This document shows positions 50,702 through 59,184 of a stretch of 64,000 nucleotides of DNA, in pieces. Source of the stretch: an uncultured Roseobacter sp. Lineage in GTDB: Bacteria > Pseudomonadota > Alphaproteobacteria > Rhodobacterales > Rhodobacteraceae. The position numbers and the translations under genes were made by a program. Each line of letters opens with the position of its first letter. Within the stretch, counting starts at the first letter, position 1. The stretch covers positions 62,001 through 126,000 of the forward strand of contig NZ_CANLNE010000004.1 of the NCBI RefSeq assembly GCF_947492555.1. The letters are read 5' to 3'. The notes below the pieces were generated by a model. The model did no database searches, had not been told where the DNA came from, and worked only from the letters and a program-made list of their open reading frames with translations.

Positions 50702-51354
50702 CAGTCTGATCCTCCCGCATCCTGAAAGACTGCATCCTGACCGATCAACAACCCAAAGAGACGATTGGTGAGACGCAGCGAAAACCTGAAACTGCCTCCG
50801 CCCAGATCGTGGTGTCCGATGGTCAGGGCGCCGGGGCTTATCCAGCCGGGCATGCGTATGCGCAGACCGAGAAGCGACAGGAAGTAGTGGTCGCTTTTGA
50901 AGAGGAGCGCCGCCTCCTGAGCCTCGACTTTCAGGGCCATGCCGATGCCGTAGCCGATGTACTCTTCCAATCCGGTCGGTCCCGTAAATCTCTTCGAGCT
51001 GTGGACCATTTGCGGAAACCCGGATTGCCGACCATACTGCCGTATCCAGAATTGCCCGTTTCCCGCAATATCTTCGGTCACAACCACGATGGCAGGCTGA
51101 CCGACGCAGGACATGTCATAGGGCAGGGGGCCGCCGACCAGACGTGCCGCCTGCGATAGCAGCCACCCGGCCCAGTTCATCTGCATGTCTGTCACGACCC
51201 CCTGGTATGCGACGCTCGCGCCGCCTCTGACTCTTTTGCCGAAACGCTGCCGGATGGCCGGTGGCATTCGGTGCCACATCTCTTGCCCCAGCAGTTTGCT
51301 AAAGCGGGTGTCTTTCCGGGGAAGGTGCGGGTCAAATCGAGAGTTCATCTGCAT
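50701..51354 (-). CDS. DUF4166-domain protein
   Basis: LGQEMWHRMPPAIRQRFG...GWISPGALTIGHHDLGGGSFRFSLRLTNRLFGLLIGQDAVFQD. Confidence 0.75.
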   Translation of the reverse strand: MQMNSRFDPHLPRKDTRFSKLLGQEMWHRMPPAIRQRFGKRVRGGASVAYQGVVTDMQMNWAGWLLSQAARLVGGPLPYDMSCVGQPAIVVVTEDIAGNGQFWIRQYGRQSGFPQMVHSSKRFTGPTGLEEYIGYGIGMALKVEAQEAALLFKSDHYFLSLLGLRIRMPGWISPGALTIGHHDLGGGSFRFSLRLTNRLFGLLIGQDAVFQDAGGSD

Positions 51355-51382
51355 GTCGAGTACCTTTTAATTTGATCTGAAT

Positions 51383-51400
51383 TTTCTGTATGAACAGAAA
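51383..51400. promoter_or_regulatory. Perfect inverted repeat TTTCTGT-ATGA-ACAGAAA, putative GbsR-type operator
   Basis: 7+4+7 bp; lies between the GbsR gene and the DUF4166 gene. Confidence 0.65.
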
Positions 51401-51420
51401 TGTATTGGCAAATTTTTTTG

Positions 51421-52020
51421 TTAGTCGAGTTTCTTCCCCGTCAGTGTCAGTACGGAGAGCACCTTGTTTCCCATCTTGAGAAGTAAGTTCAGTTTCGCTT
51501 TCGGGACACCCAGCATCTGCGCATACCAACTGTCCGCTGTTCTCAAAAATTCCTGCATGTCTTTCATCCGCTTGAGGATGATAGGATCGAGATTATCCTC
51601 GCTTTCAGCGGTGGTTACGCAGTCGGAAATCACCCGCATGGCTGGGTCAATCTCGCGCGCTTTCCGGCCTTGGGCCACGCAACGGGCAATCTCCCAAACG
51701 TCGGTTTCTGCCTCAAAGTGCTCGCGCCTGTCGCCGGGCACCGGCACGCGGCGGATCAGCTTCCAACTGACGAGTTCCTTGAGAGAGTTGGACACATTCG
51801 ATCGTGCAATACCGAGTTCTTCGGAAATCTGTTCGGCATTCAAAGGCGAAACACTCAGAAAGAGCAGCGCCTGTATTTGCGCGACAGAGCGGTTGACGCC
51901 CCATTGGCCACCCATGTCACCCCAATACAGGATGAATTGTGATATAGCGTCTGTTCTGTTCGTTTTGTTAGTTATTTCTGTCATGACTGAAATTGTAGAT
52001 GTTTTCTGCGTTTTTGTCAA
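51421..52020 (-). CDS. GbsR/MarR-family transcriptional regulator
   Basis: GVNRSVAQIQALLFLSVSPLNAEQISEELGIARSNVSNSLKELVSWKLIRRVPVPGDRREHFEAETDVWE; start may be 51984. Confidence 0.9.
   Translation of the reverse strand: MTKTQKTSTISVMTEITNKTNRTDAISQFILYWGDMGGQWGVNRSVAQIQALLFLSVSPLNAEQISEELGIARSNVSNSLKELVSWKLIRRVPVPGDRREHFEAETDVWEIARCVAQGRKAREIDPAMRVISDCVTTAESEDNLDPIILKRMKDMQEFLRTADSWYAQMLGVPKAKLNLLLKMGNKVLSVLTLTGKKLD
51975..51992. promoter_or_regulatory. Inverted repeat TTTCTGT-CATG-ACTGAAA, second putative operator copy
   Basis: Same half-site as 51383-51400 with one mismatch; overlaps the alternative gbsR start codon. Confidence 0.5.
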
Positions 52021-52475
52021 TCTTCGATGACTGCGCGTCTAAAGGCATTCTTGGGGAGATCGTGGGGCATGGTCAGGACGTCGGTGGACCCAATATTTGG
52101 TTATGGAGCTGATGGTTCGGAGAAGAATCGTTGAGAGTTTCGTCGCCGCATGGCTGTTAACGATGTGTTGGGAGGGTCGATTGTTCTCCGGATGGGCCGA
52201 ATGCCATTACAGCAGACTGATTGTTGCTGATTTCTGACGCGATTCCAAATCGTCACTAGGGTTTGAAGTGCTTTAACCAACCGAATACAATATGTATTTT
52301 TGAAATCAGGCTGTTCTCTTGGTTTTTCATTTGAGCGGATTTGTGCAAAAATCTTTGCATTTAAGAACACGCATTATGGCCCAGCGTTAACGGGTTTTCA
52401 GAGTCCCGGAAGTACTAATGACGCTGTGGAAGCGCCTTTCATGCGGGCGTCTGGTGACAAAAGATGGTGGTGTAC

Positions 52476-53156
52476 ATGAAGCTTCTTTGGGGTCAATTGA
52501 TTGCTTTAATTCTCGTTCTTGTTGGGTGCGGCGAAACCGTTCCACATGACAAATCCCCCAGAATTCTCGCAATGGGGGATTCGATGATGGCATGGCACGC
52601 CGGGCGTGATCAGGGAATCGCGGATGGTGTCGAGCAGATACTGAACGAACCCGTCATTGATCGTTCCGTTGTCGGCGCGCGGGTCCTGTATCACCTGCCG
52701 GTGACAGGTGCGATGGGGCTGAACATTTCCAAGCAGTACGCGCGGGGCAATTGGGATTGGATTATTGTCAATGGTGGCGGAAATGATCTCTGGCTAGGCT
52801 GCGGGTGCAGCCGGTGCGACGGCAAGATGCAACGTATGATTGGCCCGAACGGGAAAAAGGGTGAGATCGCGCGCATGGTCCAAATGATGCGGCAGTCGGG
52901 TGCCCAGGTCATCTACGTCGGTTACCTGCGTAGTCCAGGAGTCGGCTCGATCATCGAACACTGCCGGGACGAGGGCAATGAACTCGAGCGCCGTATTTCC
53001 CGTATGGCCAAGGCGGATTCGGGCGTACATTTCGTGTCTTTGCAGGATCTTGTGCCGCATGGTGACAGGTCTTTCCATTCGGGCGATCGTATTCATCCGT
53101 CCAAAAAGGCCAGTAAGGCGATTGCCGAACGCATTGCCCGAATAATCGACCGCTAG
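52476..53156 (+). CDS. SGNH/GDSL-hydrolase-family lipoprotein
   Basis: Lipobox LVGC; block I ILAMGDSMMAWH; WDWIIVNGGGNDLWLGC; late HSGDRIHPSKKASKAIAERI. Confidence 0.85.
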   Translation: MKLLWGQLIALILVLVGCGETVPHDKSPRILAMGDSMMAWHAGRDQGIADGVEQILNEPVIDRSVVGARVLYHLPVTGAMGLNISKQYARGNWDWIIVNGGGNDLWLGCGCSRCDGKMQRMIGPNGKKGEIARMVQMMRQSGAQVIYVGYLRSPGVGSIIEHCRDEGNELERRISRMAKADSGVHFVSLQDLVPHGDRSFHSGDRIHPSKKASKAIAERIARIIDR

Positions 53157-54256
53157 CTGAAGGCGACGGTTAAATTGGTCCGTCCCATCTGCGCCAATGT
53201 CAGTCCCACTTCCTCGGTAACCAATTCGGAGAAGCGGGCGAGCCCTCCTTCACCACCGGCGGCAATCGCAAATTGCATTGCGCGCCCGAAAAACGCAAAG
53301 CTGGCCCCCATCATGTAGGCTTTGACCACATCTTCACCGGATCTGAGTCCGGTGTCATAGAAAAGCGGAAATTCCGGGCCGACGGCCTCGCGGATCGCCC
53401 GCAAAGACAGGATCGGAGGCGGGGCGGCATCCAATTGGCGGCCACCATGGCTGGACACTTGTATTGCATCCACCCCTTCGGCTTTCAACCGTGTCGCATC
53501 ATCCACATGAGTCACGCCCTTGGCCACCAGGTTGCCGTCCCATTGATCCCGTAGACGTTTTAGGAAGTCCCAATCCGCGGCCGCCCGACTTTCCGTGCGA
53601 TCAAACTCGAAACCGGGTTCGGTAAAATTCGCCAAGGCAGGGGCGCCTGCAGCCAAGGTTCTCAAAGACCAGTGTGGATGGAGGGCGAAATCGATGAACT
53701 GCATCGGTCCGATCCGGAACGGCATTTTAAACCCGCGTCGTAATTCACGTGGACGGCGACCAACCTCCGGCACGTCCAGGGTCATGACCAGCGTTCGGTA
53801 ACCCGCGGCCTTGGCTCGCTCGACCAGCCGCGCCGTTCCGCTGCCATCGCCACTGAAGTAGAGCTGAAACCACGCGTGGCCCTCCGCTGCCGCAATCAGC
53901 TTCTCCATCGAAGTGGACGCGACGGTGGACACGCCCAGGGGCACTTGATGTCGCGCTGCCATCCGCGCCAGCATCAGATCAGCACCCGGCGCGGACAGAT
54001 TGCACATGCCCATCGGGCTGATGCCGAAGGGAACCAGTCCGGCGTGATCAAAAACCGGCACCGAAAGATCGCGATCCTTTACGTTAACCAGAACGCGCGG
54101 CTGCAATTCGATGTCGCGCAGAGCGGCGAGGTTGCGGGCTTCTGCAACGCCGTTCCCTGCCGCCCCGTCGATATAATCAAACACCATCCACGGAAGACGC
54201 CTGCGCGCAAGGCGGCGAGCATCTGCATAATCGTGGATGGCGTTTGCCCCTCCCAA
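53153..54256 (-). CDS. FMN-dependent alpha-hydroxy-acid dehydrogenase (LldD family), candidate sulfolactate dehydrogenase
   Basis: LPWMVFDYIDGAAGNGVAEARNLAAL; GVDAIQVSSHGGRQLDAAPPPILSLRAI; FYDTGLRSGEDVVKAYMMGASFAFFGRA; follows comDE. Confidence 0.85.
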   Translation of the reverse strand: MGGANAIHDYADARRLARRRLPWMVFDYIDGAAGNGVAEARNLAALRDIELQPRVLVNVKDRDLSVPVFDHAGLVPFGISPMGMCNLSAPGADLMLARMAARHQVPLGVSTVASTSMEKLIAAAEGHAWFQLYFSGDGSGTARLVERAKAAGYRTLVMTLDVPEVGRRPRELRRGFKMPFRIGPMQFIDFALHPHWSLRTLAAGAPALANFTEPGFEFDRTESRAAADWDFLKRLRDQWDGNLVAKGVTHVDDATRLKAEGVDAIQVSSHGGRQLDAAPPPILSLRAIREAVGPEFPLFYDTGLRSGEDVVKAYMMGASFAFFGRAMQFAIAAGGEGGLARFSELVTEEVGLTLAQMGRTNLTVAFS

Positions 54257-54260
54257 GGGA

Positions 54261-54815
54261 TCAGGCCTGCACCGATTTCATAAAGCGGTCGCGGATCACG
54301 ACCGGGTCCATGGTGATGACGGGCAGTTTGATATTCCCACTGTCGCATTTGCACACGATGATGGTCATTTTCTTGCTTTCGATGGCCTTTTGAAGCACCT
54401 CGCCAGTGTCCTTGTCCTGACACTCGATAACGTTTTCGCAGCCACAGGCCTTGGCGACTGCGGCAAGCGATGTCTTTTTGCCTGCGTAGGTCGGCTGGTC
54501 GCCGGTAGAGCCATAAGATCCGTTGTCGACGATCAGCAGAATGAAGTTGTCGGCCACGTTGTTGGCAATGGTCGGCAATGTGCCAAAGTTGGTGAGAACA
54601 GACCCGTCCCCATCGATGGAGATGACGGTCTTGTCCTGCGCAAGAGCTACGCCGAGGCCGATGGAAGAAGACAAACCCATCGTGCCCAACATGTAAAAGT
54701 TGGACGGCTGATCGTCGATCATATGCAGCTCTTGGCTGGGCAGACCGATGTTACAGACCACGAGATGATCCCGCAGGATCGGAGCGATTTCGCGTAAAAC
54801 TTCGGAACGGATCAT
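54261..54815 (-). CDS. comE: Sulfopyruvate decarboxylase subunit beta
   Basis: TPP-binding GDGSVLTNFGTLPTIANNVADNFILLIVDNGSYGSTGDQPTYAG; MIRSEVLREIAPILRDHLVVCNIGLPSQELH. Confidence 0.88.
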   Translation of the reverse strand: MIRSEVLREIAPILRDHLVVCNIGLPSQELHMIDDQPSNFYMLGTMGLSSSIGLGVALAQDKTVISIDGDGSVLTNFGTLPTIANNVADNFILLIVDNGSYGSTGDQPTYAGKKTSLAAVAKACGCENVIECQDKDTGEVLQKAIESKKMTIIVCKCDSGNIKLPVITMDPVVIRDRFMKSVQA

Positions 54816-55318
54816 TGGTCGCCGTAGCCTCCCCAGAAGGACGCATCCGTGAGGATCGCCACAGGTTTGTTGCACATGAAGGTATACTTCAGGATCGTGT
54901 CGAGCTCATCCGCATCGCTTTCCGTGTGAAAGTGATAGGTCGGAATGTTGAGCTGGTTGAGCAGAGCCTTGGTGTGCACAGCCATTTCCACCTGACAGGC
55001 CACCGGCTCACGCAGTTCACCGCGGTAGGAGATCAGCATCGGCAGCGGCATCCGGTAGTATTGCGTCAGCGTTACCAACGTGTTGATCGTCACGCCGATG
55101 GCGGTGTTCTGCATGATGATTGCAGGCCGCTTGCCGCCCATAAATGCACCCGCGCAGAGGCCCATGCCCTCGTCTTCCTTATTGGAGGGGATGTGGTAGA
55201 TCTCCTCGCGCGCCTCGACTTCGTCGATGACGCCGGCAAGCTGTTTGCACGGGACTGTGGTGACGAACTCGATGCCGTTGGCAACGAAGTCATCCACGAT
55301 TTTAGTACTGATGGACAC
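54812..55318 (-). CDS. comD: Sulfopyruvate decarboxylase subunit alpha
   Basis: VDDFVANGIEFVTTVPCKQLAGVIDEVEAREEIYHIPSNKEDEGMGLCAGAFMGGKRPAIIMQNTAIGVTINTLVTL; overlaps comE. Confidence 0.88.
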   Translation of the reverse strand: MSISTKIVDDFVANGIEFVTTVPCKQLAGVIDEVEAREEIYHIPSNKEDEGMGLCAGAFMGGKRPAIIMQNTAIGVTINTLVTLTQYYRMPLPMLISYRGELREPVACQVEMAVHTKALLNQLNIPTYHFHTESDADELDTILKYTFMCNKPVAILTDASFWGGYGDQ

Positions 55319-55340
55319 CTACGTACTCCTTGTGGTGAAA

Positions 55341-55356
55341 CGCTGTATATACAGCG
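55341..55356. promoter_or_regulatory. Perfect 16-bp palindrome CGCTGTATATACAGCG upstream of comD
   Basis: Self-reverse-complementary; 23 bp upstream of the comD start. Confidence 0.65.
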
Positions 55357-55371
55357 CATTATGGGGGGATT

Positions 55372-55776
55372 CTAACGTATTACATAAACAGAACAGGGCG
55401 CATGACGCACGACGCGCGAGGCTGTTGAACCCAGAAAGAAATCACTCAGTCCGGGCTTGTGCGATCCGACGATGATGCAGTCTGCTCCGATCTTCTTGGC
55501 ATAGCTTGTAAGGGATTGGCCGGGGTTGCCGTGCAGGAGTACCGGCTCGACATCCGGTGTGTTAGCCACCCGGTTCGCCAGCTTCTCTTTGGCTCCATCG
55601 ACTGCGCGCTTCATCACATCCTCGGAGACATAGGCATTCACAGTGCTGTTCGGCATTTCATGGACGTGAACGGCTAGAATCTCCCCGTCATCTCCTTTTA
55701 GATGACGCGCCATGGCGAGCGCTTCTTCACTGATGCCGTGATCCAAAGCCAGCGAAACGATAATTTTCTTGTGCAT
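55372..55776 (-). CDS. Universal stress protein (UspA family)
   Basis: IIVSLALDHGISEEALAMARHLKGDDGEILAVHVHE...GADCIIVGSHKPGLSDFFLGSTASRVVRHAPCSVYVIR. Confidence 0.92.
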   Translation of the reverse strand: MHKKIIVSLALDHGISEEALAMARHLKGDDGEILAVHVHEMPNSTVNAYVSEDVMKRAVDGAKEKLANRVANTPDVEPVLLHGNPGQSLTSYAKKIGADCIIVGSHKPGLSDFFLGSTASRVVRHAPCSVYVIR

Positions 55777-55820
55777 GTCGTGTCCTCATGTGCGACGGCC
55801 AATGGCCGATTGATCGGGCC

Positions 55821-56837
55821 TCAAGTGTCGGACGCGTGATGTTCCGGGGTCAATATGATTTTCGGTGCGGCCACAGTTCCGGCGCGAATGTCCCGAAACG
55901 CGTTTTGACCTTGCGAAAGGGGGCGCTCTTCCAGCCAGTCCAATGGGCCCAACCGTCCGTCGAAAATCCCGGTAGCAGTGTCGACAAAGTCCTTGGCGGT
56001 ATAGGTGTAGGTGCCGATGAAGGTAATCTCCTGCAGGGTCATCCTTCTGATATCGAGGCCCCCCGTTGCCTCGCCCAGACCTACGTGAGCAATCACACCA
56101 CCGGCGCGGGCAATGCGGCTCGCCGTCTCGCGGGTTGCGGCAAATCCGACACCGTCGATCACGAAATCCACCGATCCTTCCGGAGGCATTGCCGGTTCAT
56201 CCGGGGCGCAGACCTCGAAGCCTGCAACATCGGCCAGCCGGGCTCGGCGTACCTCATTGGGCTCGACTACGGTAATGTCACGCGCACCCTGCGCCGACAG
56301 CGAAAGCGCCGCACCGACGCCGATGGCGCCGCCCCCGATCACAGCGCAGCGCAAACCGGACAGATCGCCGCCCAGAACCGCCCGACCCAGTCGGACGCCG
56401 TGCCAGCCGCAAGCGATCGGTTCCGCCAGCGCTGCATGCGCAAGCGGGACGTGATCTGGCACGGTCACCAGGTTTTGCAATGGCATGGTGACATATTCGG
56501 CAAACGCACCTTGTCGTGGCGGCATGGAGATTATTTCGCGCTGCGCGCAAAGGTTTTCACGTTCAGCCTCGCAGTCCTGACAGCTTTGGCACGCGACCAA
56601 AGGGTTGATAGTAACGCGACGGCCATCGTCGGGCCCGCCAACCACAATACCGGCTGCCTCGTGGCCCAGCGTAAGCGGAGGGGGGCGACGAGGATCATGG
56701 CCGAGGAATGCATGCATGTCTGACCCGCATATGCCGGAGGCCATGATGCGTACCAGCGCCTCGCCCTCGCGGGCTTGGGGCATGGGGCGGTCGATGTAAG
56801 AGAGTTCTTCGACGTCCGTGTACACAAGCGCTTTCAT
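55821..56837 (-). CDS. hpsP: Zinc-type alcohol dehydrogenase, candidate DHPS 2-dehydrogenase (HpsP-like)
   Basis: MDR-ADH GICGSDMHAFLGHDPRRPPPLTLGHEAAGIV; structural zinc Cys cluster CQSCQDCEAERENLC; in an operon with hpsN-like and SDR genes. Confidence 0.75.
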   Translation of the reverse strand: MKALVYTDVEELSYIDRPMPQAREGEALVRIMASGICGSDMHAFLGHDPRRPPPLTLGHEAAGIVVGGPDDGRRVTINPLVACQSCQDCEAERENLCAQREIISMPPRQGAFAEYVTMPLQNLVTVPDHVPLAHAALAEPIACGWHGVRLGRAVLGGDLSGLRCAVIGGGAIGVGAALSLSAQGARDITVVEPNEVRRARLADVAGFEVCAPDEPAMPPEGSVDFVIDGVGFAATRETASRIARAGGVIAHVGLGEATGGLDIRRMTLQEITFIGTYTYTAKDFVDTATGIFDGRLGPLDWLEERPLSQGQNAFRDIRAGTVAAPKIILTPEHHASDT

Positions 56838-57586
56838 TTCGCGGTGAAACCTCCGTCTACGAATAGGGTTTGTCCGGTCACATAGGCCGATGCCTCCGAG
56901 CAAAAGAACATCAGTGGCCCGTCGAGATCGGCGGGTTCGCCATTGCGCCCGATACACGTCTGATCAGCATTGCGTTGCGCCAGTTCAGGGTCCGCAAAAA
57001 CCGGTCCCGTCAACTCTGTCCGGAAAAAGCCCGGCGCCAAAGCGTTGGCTGTAATGCCATGGGTGGACCATGCCTCAGCCATGGCGCGGGTCATCTGTTC
57101 CACGCCGCCCTTAGATGCGCCATAGCTGATACCGCCCGGAAAAGCCCGGCGCGACTGCAACGAGGCAAAATTGATGATCCGGCCCCAACCGCTTTGTTTC
57201 ATGGCAGGCACCAGTTTTTGGGCCAGAAAGAATGGCGCAGCCAGATTGATGTTCAACGTGGCGTCCCAGCCTTCGTCCGTAACCTCATCCGCTGTCTGAC
57301 GCGTGTTGATCCCCGCCGCGTTAATCAGAATATTAATCGGCCCAAATGGTTTTTCCACTGCTGCGGCGATCCCACGGAGCGCGCGGCGATCAGAAAGGTC
57401 AGCACTTACCGTGGCTGTCTCCCCGGATGTTTCCTGCGTCCATGCTGCAAGCTGATCCGGTCGTCTGGCCACCCCGACGACCCGGCAGCCCGCACGTGCC
57501 AGCAGGCTGGCTGCCTGACGCCCGAGGCCGCTGCTGGCCCCGGTCACGCAGGCTACTTTTCCGGAAACATCGAAGAGCGTGCTCAT
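56834..57586 (-). CDS. hpsO: SDR-family oxidoreductase, candidate DHPS 2-dehydrogenase (HpsO-like)
   Basis: VACVTGASSGLGRQAASLLARAG; YGASKGGVEQMTRAMAEAWSTHGITANALAPGFFRTEL. Confidence 0.78.
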   Translation of the reverse strand: MSTLFDVSGKVACVTGASSGLGRQAASLLARAGCRVVGVARRPDQLAAWTQETSGETATVSADLSDRRALRGIAAAVEKPFGPINILINAAGINTRQTADEVTDEGWDATLNINLAAPFFLAQKLVPAMKQSGWGRIINFASLQSRRAFPGGISYGASKGGVEQMTRAMAEAWSTHGITANALAPGFFRTELTGPVFADPELAQRNADQTCIGRNGEPADLDGPLMFFCSEASAYVTGQTLFVDGGFTAK

Positions 57587-57591
57587 CAGGA

Positions 57592-58899
57592 TCAATCAGT
57601 TGCGGACAGGTCGAAGTTTTCTTCTGGGAAGTATTTGTGCAGTCGTGCGTCTGCCGTGCGTGCATGCCCCTCCATACCTTCGAGGCGGGAAATGCGTGCT
57701 GTTGCTTCCGCCACCGGTCTGGACCCTTCACGCGTTGCGCGCTGCCATGTGACGATCTTCATGTACTTGTGGACCGAAAGACCGCCTGTGTATTTTGCAG
57801 ATTGCGACGTCGGCAGCACGTGGTTCGTGCCTGACGCCTTATCGCCGAACGCCACGGTGGTTTCCTCGCCCAGAAAGAGCGAGCCATAGCACTGCAGGCG
57901 ATCAAGCCACCAAGGCAGATCTTTGGCCTGCACGGTCAGGTGTTCCGGGGCGTAGTCATCTGAACAAGCCGCCATTTCCTCGCGGTCGGCGCAGACAATC
58001 ACCTCGGCGTAGTCGCGCCATGCGGCTTCTGCATTGGCGCGGTTCAATTCCGGCAGATCGGCAATCAGTCCGGGCACGATCTCCATGACTTTTTCTGCAA
58101 GAGCGCGGTTATCGGTGACCAGCCAGACCGGCGAGTTGTACCCATGCTCTGCCTGACCGACGAGGTCTGTGGCGACAATGAACGGATCGGCGTCCTTGTC
58201 CGCGAGGATGAGGCTGTCGGTGGGCCCGGCGATCATATCAATGCCCACGCGTCCAAAGAGAATGCGCTTGGCCTCTGCCACAAACTGGTTGCCCGGTCCC
58301 ACGAGGATGTCCGATTTGGGCAGACCGAACAAACCGAAGGTCATCGCGGCCACACCCTGCACCCCGCCCATCGACAGGATATTGTCGGCTCCACAGAGGT
58401 TGGCGGCATAGATAATGGCTGGGTTGATCCCAACACCCGGACGTGGCGGCGAACAGGCAGTGATGTGCTGGCAGCCGGCAACTTTCGCCGTTGTCACTGT
58501 CATGATGGCGCTGGCGATGTGGCTATACCGACCGCCGGGTACATAGCATCCCGCGGCACGGCAGGGGATGGCCTTCTGTCCCGCAATCAAGCCTGGCACA
58601 ACTTCCAGTTCGACATCCTGCATGGTTGATTTCTGCGTCTCGGCGAAACGGCGCACGTTGTCATGTGCAAAGGCGATATCGTCCTTCAGTTTTTGCGACA
58701 CCAGAACCGACGCGGCAGCGATCTCTTCATCATTCAGAATGATGCTGCCCTGATAATTGTCGAATTTCTCAGCATACTTCAGTGCTGCTGCATCGCCGCC
58801 CGCCTCGATATCGTTGAGGATGTTCTGAACCGTTTCGCGCACATCGCCCGCATCCGTCATTGCGGTTTTTGCAGCTTTCTTGAGGTACTCACGAGCCAT
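57592..58899 (-). CDS. hpsN: Sulfopropanediol 3-dehydrogenase (HpsN), histidinol-dehydrogenase-like
   Basis: HisD-fold CYVPGGRYSHIASAIMTVTTAKVAGC...GVQGVAAMTFG...VGPGNQFVAEAKRILFGRVGIDMIAGPTDSLILAD; next to comDE rather than his genes. Confidence 0.85.
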   Translation of the reverse strand: MAREYLKKAAKTAMTDAGDVRETVQNILNDIEAGGDAAALKYAEKFDNYQGSIILNDEEIAAASVLVSQKLKDDIAFAHDNVRRFAETQKSTMQDVELEVVPGLIAGQKAIPCRAAGCYVPGGRYSHIASAIMTVTTAKVAGCQHITACSPPRPGVGINPAIIYAANLCGADNILSMGGVQGVAAMTFGLFGLPKSDILVGPGNQFVAEAKRILFGRVGIDMIAGPTDSLILADKDADPFIVATDLVGQAEHGYNSPVWLVTDNRALAEKVMEIVPGLIADLPELNRANAEAAWRDYAEVIVCADREEMAACSDDYAPEHLTVQAKDLPWWLDRLQCYGSLFLGEETTVAFGDKASGTNHVLPTSQSAKYTGGLSVHKYMKIVTWQRATREGSRPVAEATARISRLEGMEGHARTADARLHKYFPEENFDLSATD

Positions 58900-59067
58900 T
58901 TAAGGGATTCCTGTCTGATGATCCGGATCTGATTTCTGGGTGGAGAAGCATGCGTAAGTTCGACAACCGCCGCGCCGTTCCGACAGCAATTGCGCATGAC
59001 GAAGTGTACATGACAACCTCCCAGACGGAGTCTGAACGGTGATCGAACAGCTCCTGTTGGAATGTTT

Positions 59068-59083
59068 ATGTAAGCGCTTACAT
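59068..59083. promoter_or_regulatory. Perfect 16-bp palindrome ATGTAAGCGCTTACAT, putative LacI operator
   Basis: Central CG and TGTAAGCGCTTACA fit LacI-family operators; sits in the hpsN/lacI divergent intergenic region. Confidence 0.8.
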
Positions 59084-59184
59084 TGATTCTTGCAAGTCTT
59101 TCCTCTTAAGGTCTTGAAAAGGTCGGGCGGTGTCTGCACCAGAAACTGCAAGCCTTTGACTGCAAAGGACGATACGATCCACGG

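Noticed and set aside
55788-56723. 311-aa plus-strand ORF opposite the HpsP-like dehydrogenase
   Set aside because: Antisense shadow; no recognisable domain.
56870-57889. 339-aa plus-strand ORF opposite the SDR and hpsN genes
   Set aside because: Spans two real minus-strand genes; composition typical of a shadow ORF.
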